Assembly (NCBI RefSeq): GCF_001426345.1
Contig: NZ_LMEM01000009.1
Location: forward strand, 186,001-250,000
From: Devosia sp. Root436
Lineage (GTDB): Bacteria; Pseudomonadota; Alphaproteobacteria; Rhizobiales; Devosiaceae
Length of the DNA: 64,000 nucleotides
Direction: 5' to 3'
The position numbers and the translations under genes are program-made. The notes under the pieces were generated by a model. It saw nothing but the letters and a program-made list of their open reading frames with translations, searched no databases and had not been told where the DNA came from. Position 1 is the stretch's first letter, and each line of letters starts with the position of its first letter. Positions 1 through 10,111 of this stretch are shown here, piece after piece.

Positions 1-451
1 ACCGGTTCATGCGGAAAATGACCTTCTGGTCTTCCAGCCGCCCGCCATCGCCTTCGAGCACCAACCGGGCCGCCAGCACCGCCGTCCCCTGCCCGCGCTG
101 CTGGCCGGCATCCTCGGCCCGCTCGGAGAAGGTGAGATAGATCTGTCCGCTGTTTTCGAAATCGGGCGCCAGGGCCAGGTCGAGCAAGCCGCCCTGCCCC
201 TGGTTGTAGACATTGGGCACGCCAGCGATCGGCGTGCCCGCCACGCCATCGGCGATCACCCGCAATTGCCCGCTGCGTTCGGTCACCAGCATGCGCCCGT
301 CGGGCAGGAAGCCGAGCGCCCAGGGATGGTCCAACCCTTCGGCGATGACCGTGGCGGTGAGATTGCCGGCGCTGGATTCGACGGTCTGCGCGGCGGCCGG
401 CGTGGCGATCAGCGCCAGAAGCGCCCCGAAGGTGGTGGCGAAGCGGTACAT
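1..451 (-). CDS. PQQ-dependent sugar dehydrogenase, 5' part (gene runs off the left edge)
   Basis: About 150 N-terminal codons are visible. The protein starts with a short hydrophobic signal peptide ending near ATPAAAQ (residue ~22), so it should be periplasmic. The motif HPWALGFLPDGRMLVTER, followed by GQGGLLDLALAPDF, is typical of soluble PQQ-dependent aldose dehydrogenases of the YliI/Asd beta-propeller family, which oxidise sugars and pass electrons to the respiratory chain. The start ATG at 451 fits the signal peptide. The distal PQQ- and calcium-binding residues lie outside the window, so the substrate cannot be judged. A more distant relative is at 20112-21410. Confidence 0.82.
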   Translation of the reverse strand, partial: MYRFATTFGALLALIATPAAAQTVESSAGNLTATVIAEGLDHPWALGFLPDGRMLVTERSGQLRVIADGVAGTPIAGVPNVYNQGQGGLLDLALAPDFENSGQIYLTFSERAEDAGQQRGQGTAVLAARLVLEGDGGRLEDQKVIFRMNR

Positions 452-655
452 TGGCGGGCCTTTCGCTGCGATCGGAGGCAAAAACTTGAACGCGCGTGCA
501 AACATGACCATGTTCCTGACGACACCCGCTTGACCGAAACGCGGCAGGCGGGCAATTTGAAGCTGTTTCCCCATAAAACAAAATCGTGAAGCGCACGCCG
601 AACGGAATTTTGGCTGGGAGAAGCTATTTATGCCGAGCCGATTGGAGGCGACGAA

Positions 656-1129
656 ATGGAAAAGATTCCGATGACGATCGGTGGCCACAAGGCCCTGACC
701 GTCGAGTTTGAGCACCGCACTGCCAGCGAGCGCCGTCGTATCATCGACGCCATTGCAGAAGCGCGCGCCCATGGGGATCTGTCCGAAAACGCCGAATATT
801 CGGCCGCCAAGGAACAGCAGAGCCTCAACGAGGGCCGCATCAAGGAACTCGAGACCATCCTGGCGCTCGCCGATATCATCGATGTCAGCAAGCTCAGCGG
901 TACCTCGGTCAAGTTCGGCGCCACCGTTACCTATCTCGACGAGGACACCGAGGAGGAAAAGACCTACCAGGTCGTCGGCGATCCCGAAGCCGATGCCTCG
1001 GCCGGCCGCATCTCGATTTCCTCGCCCATCGCCCGCGCCATGATCGGCAAGTCCGAAGGCGATTCGTTCGAGGTCGCCGCTCCCGGTGGTGCCCGAAGCT
1101 ACGAAATCATCAAGATAAAGTATGTCTGA
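656..1129 (+). CDS. greA: Transcription elongation factor GreA
   Basis: 157 aa, the usual GreA length. GreA binds the RNA polymerase secondary channel and stimulates cleavage of backtracked RNA. The N-terminal coiled coil carries the signature [18 protein letters not shown] (residues ~35-52) with the acidic tip residues that coordinate the catalytic Mg; the C-terminal FKBP-like domain ends in IIKIKYV. The start MEKIPMT is the classic one, preceded by a GGAGG-like site. Upstream, 452-655 holds no gene and should contain the divergent promoters of greA and the sugar dehydrogenase. The gene stands alone. Confidence 0.96.
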   Translation: MEKIPMTIGGHKALTVEFEHRTASERRRIIDAIAEARAHGDLSENAEYSAAKEQQSLNEGRIKELETILALADIIDVSKLSGTSVKFGATVTYLDEDTEEEKTYQVVGDPEADASAGRISISSPIARAMIGKSEGDSFEVAAPGGARSYEIIKIKYV

Positions 1130-1150
1130 TGCCCAAAGGTTGGGCATTTG
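1129..1150 (+). terminator. Short hairpin after greA
   Basis: ATGCCCAA (1129-1136) pairs with TTGGGCAT (1140-1147) just after the greA stop and is followed by TTT. The U tract is short, so termination may be weak. Confidence 0.4.
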
Positions 1151-1284
1151 CCTGACCAGGGTGTGACATTTCAGTCTGTTCCACAGGCACGTGGCTGCCA
1201 ATGGAATGGTTTGCCTTGAAAGAATGCTCCTTCGACCTTTAACTAGGGGAGAGGGAGTATTCGCATTTGTCGGAGAGCGTCGCG

Positions 1285-2235
1285 ATGCACGCGAAAGTCA
1301 TCATCATCGGGTCCGGTCCGGCCGGCTACACCGCCGCTATCTATGCGGCGCGCGCCATGCTGGAACCCGTGATGATCCAGGGTCTGCAGCCCGGCGGGCA
1401 GCTGACCATCACCACCGATGTCGAGAATTACCCCGGTTTTGCCGATGTCATCCAGGGCCCCTGGCTCATGGACCAGATGAAGGCCCAGGCCGAGCATGTC
1501 GGCACCAGGATCGTCAATGACATCATCGTCGGTGTCGATTTCGACAGGCGTCCCTTCGTGCTGACCAGCGACAGCGGCACGGTCTATACGGCCGACAGCG
1601 TCATCATCGCCACCGGCGCCCAGGCCAAGTGGCTGGGCCTGCCCAGCGAGCAGAAATTCCAGGGTTTTGGCGTCTCTGCCTGCGCCACCTGCGATGGCTT
1701 CTTCTATCGCAACAAGGAAGTGCTGGTGGTCGGCGGCGGCAATACCGCGGTCGAGGAAGCCCTGTTCCTCACCAATTTCGCCAGCAAGGTGATTCTGGTG
1801 CATCGCCGCGACGAGTTCCGCGCCGAGCGCATCCTGCAGGACCGCCTGTTCAAAAATCCCAGGATCGAAGTGCGCTGGAATACCGAAGTGGTCGAAGTCG
1901 GCGGCGCGCCCATGCCGCCTTCGGTCAATACCGTGACCCTGCGCGACATTGCCGGCAACCGCACCTATGAGCAGCCGATCGACGGCATTTTCATCGCCAT
2001 CGGCCACGCGCCCGCCACCGCGATCTTCGCCGGCAAGCTCGACATGAAGCCCGGGGGCTACCTGCAGGTGAAGCCGGGCACCACCGAAACCAACATCCCC
2101 GGCGTCTTCGCCGCCGGCGATGTGACCGACGACGTTTACCGTCAGGCAATCACTGCGGCCGGCATGGGTTGCATGGCGGCGCTGGAAGCGGAACGATACC
2201 TCGCCGAACACGAACTCGCCGAAGCGGCGGAGTAG
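1285..2235 (+). CDS. trxB: Thioredoxin-disulfide reductase
   Basis: 316 aa from ATG 1285, which has GGAGAG seven bases upstream; an in-frame TTG at 1267 behind GAGGGAG would add six residues. TrxB transfers electrons from NADPH through FAD to thioredoxin in the cytoplasm. Visible: the FAD dinucleotide fold IIIGSGPAGYTAAIYAARA near the N-terminus, the redox centre CATC (C133 and C136), the NADPH fold VVGGGNTAVEEALFL, and the C-terminal FAD motif GVFAAGDVTDD. The redox-responsive LysR gene lsrB follows, the same order as in other Hyphomicrobiales. Confidence 0.96.
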   Translation: MHAKVIIIGSGPAGYTAAIYAARAMLEPVMIQGLQPGGQLTITTDVENYPGFADVIQGPWLMDQMKAQAEHVGTRIVNDIIVGVDFDRRPFVLTSDSGTVYTADSVIIATGAQAKWLGLPSEQKFQGFGVSACATCDGFFYRNKEVLVVGGGNTAVEEALFLTNFASKVILVHRRDEFRAERILQDRLFKNPRIEVRWNTEVVEVGGAPMPPSVNTVTLRDIAGNRTYEQPIDGIFIAIGHAPATAIFAGKLDMKPGGYLQVKPGTTETNIPGVFAAGDVTDDVYRQAITAAGMGCMAALEAERYLAEHELAEAAE

Positions 2236-2351
2236 TCGGCCATGATGTCCCACTTGCACTTTGCCTGCTTCTGCTCCTGCCATGTCTCCGCCGTGTTGGC
2301 GGGCAAGGTTCCGCACCCCGGCTGATAGACAACTAGAAAGCGTCCAACCAA

Positions 2352-3245
2352 ATGCTCGACTGGGACAAGCTCCGGATTTTCCATACCGCCGCCGAGTCGG
2401 GCAGTTTCACCCATGCCGCCGAAAAGCTGGGCATGAGCCAGTCTGCCGTTTCCCGCCAGATTTCGGCGCTGGAAGACGATCTCGGCCTCAAGCTCTTCAT
2501 CCGCCACGCCCGCGGCCTGGTACTGACCGAGGTCGGCGAACAGCTCTTCCGCACCGCCCACCGCATGCACTGGGAACTCCAGCAGGTGGAGACCCAGATG
2601 TCCGAAAGCCAGGACGTCCCCACCGGCCCGCTGATCGTCACCACCACGGTCGGCATCGGCTCGACCTGGCTCAGCTCGCGGCTCGACGAATTTTTGAAGC
2701 TCTATCCGCTGATCCAGCTCGAAATCCGCCTCAACGACGCCGAGCTGGACCTGGCCATGCGCGAGGCCGACGTGGCCATCCGCCTGCACCGGCCCAACCA
2801 GTCCGAGATGATCCAGCGCAAGCTGTTCACCGTCCACAACCACTTCTATGCGTCCAACGCCTATATCGACGAGTTCGGCATGCCCGCCAGCGCCGAGCAG
2901 CTCGATGACCATCGCATCATCAGCTTCGGCGAGCCGGTGCCGTCCTATCTGGGCGACATCAACTATCTCGAACGCATGGGCCGCTCCGATTCGAGCCCGC
3001 GCCGCGCCGCCCTCAAGGTCAACGCCATCTATGGCATGCTGCAGGCCTGCCGCGCCGGCATCGGCATCGCCATGCTGCCCGACTATGTCACCGAGCAGGA
3101 AGACGGCCTGGTCCAGGTGCTGCCCGAGATCGAGCTGCCCGCCTATGAAGGCTTTTTCGTCTATCCGCCGGCCCTCAAGAACTCCAAGCGCGTCGGCGTC
3201 TTCCGCGACTTCCTCGTGGCAAAAGCCAGGGAATGGAGCTTCTGA
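2352..3245 (+). CDS. lsrB: LysR-family regulator LsrB/VtlR
   Basis: 297 aa. The N-terminal winged helix-turn-helix begins MLDWDKLRIFHTAAESGSFT and contains MSQSAVSRQISALE; the C-terminal part is a LysR substrate-binding domain. The opening and the position directly after trxB match LsrB of Sinorhizobium/Agrobacterium and VtlR of Brucella, which control oxidative-stress, envelope and sRNA genes. LsrB homologues have been described as using cysteines for redox sensing; here the whole protein has a single cysteine, C233, so an intramolecular disulfide is impossible. The orthology call rests on memory of the family and on synteny. Confidence 0.8.
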   Translation: MLDWDKLRIFHTAAESGSFTHAAEKLGMSQSAVSRQISALEDDLGLKLFIRHARGLVLTEVGEQLFRTAHRMHWELQQVETQMSESQDVPTGPLIVTTTVGIGSTWLSSRLDEFLKLYPLIQLEIRLNDAELDLAMREADVAIRLHRPNQSEMIQRKLFTVHNHFYASNAYIDEFGMPASAEQLDDHRIISFGEPVPSYLGDINYLERMGRSDSSPRRAALKVNAIYGMLQACRAGIGIAMLPDYVTEQEDGLVQVLPEIELPAYEGFFVYPPALKNSKRVGVFRDFLVAKAREWSF

Positions 3246-3249
3246 CATC

Positions 3250-3381
3250 GTGCCACGCCCTCGTGGTTCGAGGCTCGCGAAGGGCTCGCACCTCACCATG
3301 AGGCTGTTGGAACAGCGGATCAAGAGTAGCCCTCATGGTGAGGTGCGCCATGTGGCGCCTCGAACCACGAGGGCGTGCCAC
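3250..3381. repeat. Long nested inverted repeat
   Basis: The arms read GTGCCACGCCCTCGTGGTTC and its complement; a second pair inside (gcacctcaccatgag with ctcatggtgaggtgc) nests in the first. Related half-copies lie at 35077-35100 and 46989-47010, so this is one member of a dispersed palindromic family. It fills the space between lsrB and the HAD gene and may act as a terminator or RNA-stability element. Confidence 0.85.
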
Positions 3382-3392
3382 CGAGGCCACCC

Positions 3393-4097
3393 ATGCCCAT
3401 CACCACCATCGCCCTCGATGCCGATGACACCCTCTGGCAGAACGAGCAGTTCTTCCGCCTGACCGAGCAGCGCTTCGCCGACCTGCTCAAGGACTATACC
3501 GATGCGCCCGATCTCAACGCTCGCCTCATCGCTTCGGTCACCAGGAACCTCTCCTTCTACGGCTTCGGCATGAAGGGCTTTGCCCTCTCCATGGTCGAGA
3601 CCGCCCTCGACATCACCGATCATCGCGTCCCCGGCACCGTCATCGCCGAAATCCTCGCCGCGGGGCGCGAATTGCTCAGCTACCCCATCGAGACCCTGCC
3701 CTATGTCGACCAGGCGCTCGACCGGTTGCAGCAGACGCACCGGCTCATCCTCATCACCAAGGGCGACGTGTTCGACCAGGAGCGCAAGATCGCCGCCTCG
3801 GGCCTTGCCGACTATTTCGCCGCCGTGGAAATCGTCGCCGACAAGAACAAGGCCACCTATGCCCGCATCTTCGCGCGCCACACCGATGGGCCCGATCGCA
3901 CCGTCATGGTCGGCAATTCGCTGCGCTCCGACATCCTGCCCGCGCTGGAGGCTGGCAGCTTCGCCATCTACGTGCCCCACGACCTGACCTGGTCCTACGA
4001 GCATGCCGACGAGCCGGCCGATGAGCCGCGCTATCGCAAGATCGCCCATCTCGGTGAACTTGCCGGCGCCATCGCCAGCCTTGAGCGCGCCGAATAA
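3393..4097 (+). CDS. HAD-superfamily hydrolase
   Basis: 234 aa. Motif I is IALDADDTLW near the N-terminus, with nucleophile D9 and general acid D11. Motif II lies in LILITKGD, and MVGNSLRSDILPALEAG matches the metal-binding motif IV region. The helical cap sits between motifs I and II. These enzymes dephosphorylate small metabolites; the substrate here cannot be told. ATG 3393 is preferred to an upstream GTG at 3375 that lies inside the inverted repeat. Confidence 0.85.
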   Translation: MPITTIALDADDTLWQNEQFFRLTEQRFADLLKDYTDAPDLNARLIASVTRNLSFYGFGMKGFALSMVETALDITDHRVPGTVIAEILAAGRELLSYPIETLPYVDQALDRLQQTHRLILITKGDVFDQERKIAASGLADYFAAVEIVADKNKATYARIFARHTDGPDRTVMVGNSLRSDILPALEAGSFAIYVPHDLTWSYEHADEPADEPRYRKIAHLGELAGAIASLERAE

Positions 4098-4289
4098 GCT
4101 CATTTATCGCCAATTCAGCCAACTGGGCGGACACCCTGCGCCAATCCATCTTCGGCGCATTCAAGGGGGATATGGCGAATAGCCCCGTCTTCCGGCGCAG
4201 CACCTACGGTGATTTCGCCCAGCTATTCCAAGTCACATGCGCCCGGCGCATGGCTTCCATGTCACCTGCCCGATTGTTGCGCCTAAGCT

Positions 4290-4425
4290 CGCGTCCTATA
4301 TCGCCTCAAGCACAGCGGGTGCTTCTCCTCCTCCCTTGCGCCCTGCTGCGTTCCCTCCTTGCGGGAACTTGTTCCTGCAACTGATGTGGCTCCGCTCTCC
4401 CCTCGAGCGGGGCCACATTCTTTTC
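4290..4425 (+). ncRNA. Diverged Cuckoo-like small RNA (candidate)
   Basis: One CCTCCTCCC motif (4327-4335) sits in the loop of a strong hairpin (CAGCGGG.GC with GC.CCCTGCTG). It is followed by hairpin GTTCCC-tcctt-gcGGGAAC and a long terminator stem, TGTGGCTCCGCTC with GAGCGGGGCCACA (4385-4417), then TTCTTTT. It resembles the two clear copies downstream but has only one full motif. The 5' end is a guess. No convincing protein gene lies in 4098-4774. Confidence 0.5.
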
Positions 4426-4439
4426 CAGCCTGCGCGAAT

Positions 4440-4468
4440 TTGCATGGCTGACATGTCAGACCTTGTAT
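4440..4468 (+). promoter_or_regulatory. Promoter of Cuckoo-type sRNA 1 with a palindrome in the spacer
   Basis: TTGCAT (4440-4445) and TTGTAT (4463-4468) are 17 bp apart. The perfect palindrome CTGACATGTCAG (4448-4459) lies in the spacer, where a repressor could act. The second sRNA has a different palindrome in the same place. Confidence 0.5.
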
Positions 4469-4474
4469 TGTCTA

Positions 4475-4696
4475 CCAGCTCGATAGAGTTCATATTCGAA
4501 CCGTCGCTGAGGCGCGCTCCGATCTCCTCCTCCCTTCGGACCCCGTATCGCGACACCGAACCGGGATCGTATCCTCCTCCCTCGATCCAGGTTCAACGGC
4601 AGAGCGCATATCCTCCTCCCTTGCTCTCTGCCCCACTTTCGATTTGGCTTCGGCCCTATCATCAGGCTCCAACCTCGGTTGGAGCCTCTTTTTTTG
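4475..4696 (+). ncRNA. Cuckoo/CcsR-type small RNA, copy 1
   Basis: Three hairpins each present CCTCCTCCC in the loop (4526-4534, 4573-4581, 4612-4620): TCCGA/TCGGA, GGATCG/CGATCC (extended by GAACC/GGTTC), and GGCAGAGC/GCTCT..GCC. A rho-independent terminator follows (AGGCTCCAA/TTGGAGCCT, 4664-4687, then a T run). This layout matches the Cuckoo RNA family (CcsR RNAs of Rhodobacter), stress-related RNAs whose loops resemble an anti-Shine-Dalgarno sequence. The last ~60 bases are almost identical to copy 2. The 5' end is inferred from the promoter. Confidence 0.8.
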
Positions 4697-4774
4697 CCCT
4701 GTAGAACGGCCCGCGCAACGAACCGCGCCGGCATGCGTTACCTCCCGGCGCGATACACGCGCCCGGAGCGTCAC

Positions 4775-4936
4775 ATGTCTGTCCTGATCAGTATCCTGAT
4801 CACCTTCCTGGTGGTCGTCCTCATTCTCTGGCTGGTTCAACGCCTGCCCGTCGAAGCGCGCATTCGCCAGATCATCCAGATCGTGGTCATCGTCATCGGC
4901 ATAATCTCGCTGCTGAAATACCTGGCGGTGTTCTAG
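4775..4936 (+). CDS. Tiny hydrophobic membrane protein, Thivi_2564-like
   Basis: 53 aa with two membrane segments: LISILITFLVVVLILWLV and IIQIVVIVIGIISLLKYL, joined by a short charged loop (QRLPVEARIR). The layout recalls the small Thivi_2564-type membrane proteins of unknown function. ATG 4775 follows CCCGGAGCG; a longer upstream frame would run through the sRNA terminator and is rejected. It sits between the two sRNA genes, so shared stress expression is possible but unproven. Confidence 0.72.
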   Translation: MSVLISILITFLVVVLILWLVQRLPVEARIRQIIQIVVIVIGIISLLKYLAVF

Positions 4937-4989
4937 GACTGACAGAATGTCGCTGTGCAGAATGCATGGCAGTCATGTTGACCTGTCTA

Positions 4990-5018
4990 TTGCTGACCAA
5001 ACGGTCAAAACCTATATT
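4990..5018 (+). promoter_or_regulatory. Promoter of Cuckoo-type sRNA 2 with operator-like palindrome
   Basis: TTGCTG (4990-4995), 17-bp spacer and TATATT (5013-5018) form a good housekeeping-type promoter. TGACC-AAAC-GGTCA (4994-5007), a palindrome of the kind bound by TetR-type repressors, overlaps the -35 element and spacer. Confidence 0.65.
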
Positions 5019-5024
5019 GGTCTC

Positions 5025-5219
5025 GTCGCTGGTGAAGCCGCTCCGTATCCTCCTCCCTCGGACCCGCTTCTTGCGACACCGGATTTAGGCCGTATCCTCC
5101 TCCCTCGGCCTTCATCCACCCGGTTCGGCGCATATCCTCCTCCCTTGCGCAGGGCCATACTTTCGATTTGGCTTCGGCCCTATCATCAGGCTCCAACTTC
5201 GGTTGGAGCCTCTTTTTTT
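5025..5219 (+). ncRNA. Cuckoo/CcsR-type small RNA, copy 2
   Basis: Three CCTCCTCCC loops (5049-5057, 5096-5104, 5136-5144) sit on stems TCCG/CGGA, GGCCG/CGGCC and GCGCA/TGCGC. They are followed by the same conserved segment and terminator as copy 1 (AGGCTCCAAC..GTTGGAGCCT, then seven T, ending near 5219). Stem sequences differ between copies while pairing and loops are kept, a pattern that indicates selection on RNA structure. Confidence 0.82.
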
Positions 5220-5234
5220 GCCCAAAGCGACGCG

Positions 5235-5417
5235 GCAAAGCCCCCCATATCGGCGAATCTGCATGGCAGCATTTCCCATTGTGCGTTTGTGTCGCGCCGC
5301 GCGGCATCCGATAGTGCGGATGACCAGTTCAGCGGCGTTCGTGGCGCCGCTCCTCCAAGGTCAGACGCTTCGGCTGAAGACCTCTAAGGCCCTGCCCATC
5401 CCCTCGGGCGGGGCCTT
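5235..5417 (+). other. Possible further small-RNA unit
   Basis: No open frame looks coding between 5220 and 5566. The stretch ends in a strong terminator (AAGGCCCTGCCC with GGGCGGGGCCTT, 5385-5414, then TCTTTT) and has a preceding hairpin GCGGCG..GGCGCCGC whose flank reads CTCCTCC. It may be a decayed fourth member of the sRNA cluster. Nothing further is recognised in 5418-5566. Confidence 0.35.
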
Positions 5418-5566
5418 TCTTTTGCAAGCAAGCGCCATTCTTTCCTACCTCCCGGCAAGTTCTGCCGCCCCGTCCCGGAGCAGGAACCTCAACGCACTGA
5501 TTTTGCTCGCTTTCCTTCCGGCACGCGACTTGCATCGCGGTCCCTGACCGATTGCAGGAGCATCCG

Positions 5567-6673
5567 ATGGTTGCCGTCAGCAGCGCCGCCTATTCGACCA
5601 ACAGCTATTACAAGGCCGCAGCGTCCGCCCAGGCCGCCACCGCCACCACGACAGCCAGTACGGCGGCGAGCGGCACCGGCGAACAGGCGGCGACCTCGGT
5701 TACCCTCTCCGACGAGGCCCTTGCCGCCCTCGCCGAACGGGACTTTGCCACCGTTGTCGCCGATGCGCGCGCCAAGCTCTCCGCCCTGCTGACCGAGGCC
5801 GGCCGCACCTCGCCGCTCGAAGGCGACAAGCTGGCGCTCGACCTCTCCAGCCTCGATGCCCGCGAACTCTTCGCCATGGCCAGCGACGACAGCTTTACCC
5901 AGGACGAGCAGGACGCGGCCGGCCTCGAAATGCAACGCCGCTTCGAGGCGGCCCTGGCCGGCCCTGCCGCCGTTGCCGAGGTCACCGGCAATTTCACCGG
6001 CCTCTACAAGGCAGCCGCCGAATATCTCGACAGCCTCGGCGCCGAGGAAAAGGCCGGCGCCGACTGGATCGCCGGCCGCGCCGCCATCACCGAGGCGCAG
6101 AAGCAGCTGCAGGCTGCCCCCAAGACCATGCCCGACGCCGGCGCCGACGATCCCGTGGCGCTCTATCTGGCGCTGGTCGAAGCCGGCGAGGCTGCCGAAC
6201 CGCAGGCCATCGAGGATGTGGCCACCGGCGCCCGCAAGACGCTCGACACCCTCTATGCCGACGCCATCAAGGCCGGCAAGGTGCCCACCTTCAACAAGTC
6301 GACCACCGTGGGCACCTATATCGATATGTCGAAATTCCCCAGCCGCACGCTGTCGTCCATCGTGCTCGACGCCACCGGCCAGTTCACCACCCAGGAAGTC
6401 AGCGCCGCCAACACGGCCCTGCGCGACAAGAGCGGCGCCGCCCTGCTCGCCGGCTTCCAGAATGCTGCCAAGTCCAGCGACCCCACCGCCTTCAGCCAGA
6501 ACATCATGTCGATCTTCGCCTCGATGAGCGCCGAGGAACGCCAGGCTGCCGGCTGGAGCGAAAAATTCTACCAGGCCGCCGTCGACAGCTACACCACCAC
6601 CAGCAAACTCACCCAGATGTTCGCCCAGGCCGGCGGCGACAGCACCGGCTTTTTAAGCTGGATGGGGAAGTAG
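5567..6673 (+). CDS. Conserved hypothetical protein, Ala-rich, helical
   Basis: 368 aa. No known domain recognised. The N-terminal ~45 residues are low-complexity (A, T, S-rich, with Tyr) without a clear signal peptide. The rest looks alpha-helical and acidic, with a C-terminal tract TTTSKLTQMFAQAGGDSTGF. The style resembles proteins annotated only as hypothetical in Hyphomicrobiales. ATG 5567 lies six bases after CAGGAG, so an in-frame TTG at 5552 is rejected. It is a single gene, followed by a dispersed repeat. Confidence 0.75.
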   Translation: MVAVSSAAYSTNSYYKAAASAQAATATTTASTAASGTGEQAATSVTLSDEALAALAERDFATVVADARAKLSALLTEAGRTSPLEGDKLALDLSSLDARELFAMASDDSFTQDEQDAAGLEMQRRFEAALAGPAAVAEVTGNFTGLYKAAAEYLDSLGAEEKAGADWIAGRAAITEAQKQLQAAPKTMPDAGADDPVALYLALVEAGEAAEPQAIEDVATGARKTLDTLYADAIKAGKVPTFNKSTTVGTYIDMSKFPSRTLSSIVLDATGQFTTQEVSAANTALRDKSGAALLAGFQNAAKSSDPTAFSQNIMSIFASMSAEERQAAGWSEKFYQAAVDSYTTTSKLTQMFAQAGGDSTGFLSWMGK

Positions 6674-6699
6674 GGGCAAGCGCACGAACTTGCCCATGA

Positions 6700-6862
6700 G
6701 TGGAGACACCCCTCGCCCCTTGTGAGAGGGTGGTTTTCCGCGTCCAGCGGAAAACCGGGTGAGCGGTTCTGCGCCCTCCCATGCTTTAATGCTTGCGGAT
6801 GGCTCCGTGCCCCCTCATCCGCCCCTTCGGGGCACCTTCTCCCACGAGGGGAGAAGGGAAGA
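6700..6862. repeat. Composite palindromic intergenic repeat (type A)
   Basis: Parts in order: CACCCCTCGCCCCTTGTGAG, ttccgcgtccagcggaaaaccgggtgag, a spacer with ctcccatgctt, then CCCCTCATCCGCCCCTTCGG and CACCTTCTCCC-acgaggg-GAGAAGGG. The same modules in the same order recur at 30765-30955, and the last module at 55915-56042. Confidence 0.8.
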
Positions 6863-6865
6863 AGC

Positions 6866-9189
<2,324 letters not shown>

Positions 9190-9230
9190 TTTCCGCGGAA
9201 CTCCTTGCACAGCTTTGTCTAGCAGAATTA

Positions 9231-9328
9231 TTGTATCGGTTCAAATTCCGCTTGACTCCGCGGCTCGCCGGCCTAATGTTTTGAACCGGTTCAACGCATT
9301 TTTACCCTCAAGAATTGAATCGATTCAA
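9231..9328. promoter_or_regulatory. Three LacI-type operators between divergent genes
   Basis: Perfect palindromes TTGAACCGGTTCAA (9281-9294) and TTGAATCGATTCAA (9315-9328), plus the near-palindrome TTGTATCGGTTCAA (9231-9244). The central CG is typical of LacI/GalR operators. A rightward promoter TTGACT-17 bp-AATGTT (9252-9280) puts the first perfect operator over its start site; the left copy sits upstream of the repressor gene. Confidence 0.85.
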
Positions 9329-9343
9329 ATATGGAGACTGAAA

Positions 9344-9541
9344 ATGATCCCATCCAGCTACCTGTTCAGGAATATCTACCACCAGCATTGGGAAGAGCCC
9401 GATGCACCCGTCGTCGTCGTCGAGCGGCATGGCCGCTTCACCAATGGGCTGCTGCGCCCGCTGGCGGGCTTCGTCGGTGCCATGCTGCCGCGCCGCGGCA
9501 AGCCGCGTGACCGCCATTTCGGCAGCCACGCCTATGAATGA
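9344..9541 (+). CDS. Small protein of unknown function under LacI-type control
   Basis: 65 aa, ATG 9344 with GGAG seven bases upstream. Not recognised. The first half is Tyr/His/Trp-rich (SYLFRNIYHQHWEE), then a hydrophobic stretch VVVVERHGRF and LLRPLAGFVGAMLPRRGKP, which could associate with a membrane; the tail is basic. It is the only gene directly downstream of the two perfect operators, so it is probably the repressor's main local target. A short but real gene is favoured by the RBS and operators. Confidence 0.55.
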   Translation: MIPSSYLFRNIYHQHWEEPDAPVVVVERHGRFTNGLLRPLAGFVGAMLPRRGKPRDRHFGSHAYE

Positions 9542-9559
9542 CCTGCTGCGGCGGCGCAG

Positions 9560-9979
9560 CTATATCCCGACCCCGGCCTCCCGCCGCAGGATCACCCCCT
9601 GCACCCGCCAGCCTTCGTCCGGCTCGTCGGCCAGCTGATACAGCGCCTCGTAGAGGCTTTGATCGGGGCCGACCAGCTTGACCACCTGCAACACCGCCGC
9701 CTCGCCGACCTTGCGGAATTCCGCAAAACTGTGGGACCGCGACTTTACAATCGGACCATAGCCCGACGACAGAAGCGCGCTGTAGAACGCTTCCGGCTGG
9801 CCTTCGAATTGCGTGCGAAACCCCTGCCCGGCAAAGCGCAGTGCCCCCGCGCCGTCTGCCGCGCGAAACGCCTCGATCTGCCCGGTCACGACAGCCTGCC
9901 ACGGCGCCGCCTCGTCCTGCGCCAGGGCCGGAGCGACCAGCGCCGCCAGCATCATTGCCACTGCGATTATCACCCGCAT
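9560..9979 (-). CDS. DUF4864-type secreted protein
   Basis: 139 aa. A signal peptide (MRVIIAVAMMLAALVAPALAQ) precedes a small NTF2-like domain with AFRAADGAGALRFAGQGFRTQF and the end EGWRVQGVILRR, typical of DUF4864 proteins of unknown function in alphaproteobacteria. ATG 9979 has GAGGCGAG just upstream. It should act in the periplasm. Its 3' end converges on the 65-aa gene. Confidence 0.75.
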   Translation of the reverse strand: MRVIIAVAMMLAALVAPALAQDEAAPWQAVVTGQIEAFRAADGAGALRFAGQGFRTQFEGQPEAFYSALLSSGYGPIVKSRSHSFAEFRKVGEAAVLQVVKLVGPDQSLYEALYQLADEPDEGWRVQGVILRREAGVGI

Positions 9980-10111
9980 GCTCGCCTCCTCGGCGGTCAG
10001 CCGCCACAGTTTCGCCCTCAAATGGTACGCGCCGCACCCCATTCGATCCAAACTCGAACCGCATTCGCATGGCTTTATGCCCCCATAGCGAAGACACGGA
10101 CGACGGATCCC

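Noticed and set aside
2142..3323. Long minus-strand frames opposite trxB/lsrB and similar antisense frames elsewhere (for example 55986-57863, 61174-62697, and plus-strand 36140-38791)
   Set aside because: They are opposite-strand shadows of high-GC genes with biased composition and no family features.
4679..4774. Upstream extension of the Thivi_2564-like protein
   Set aside because: It would begin inside the sRNA terminator and add a non-hydrophobic, unlikely N-terminus.
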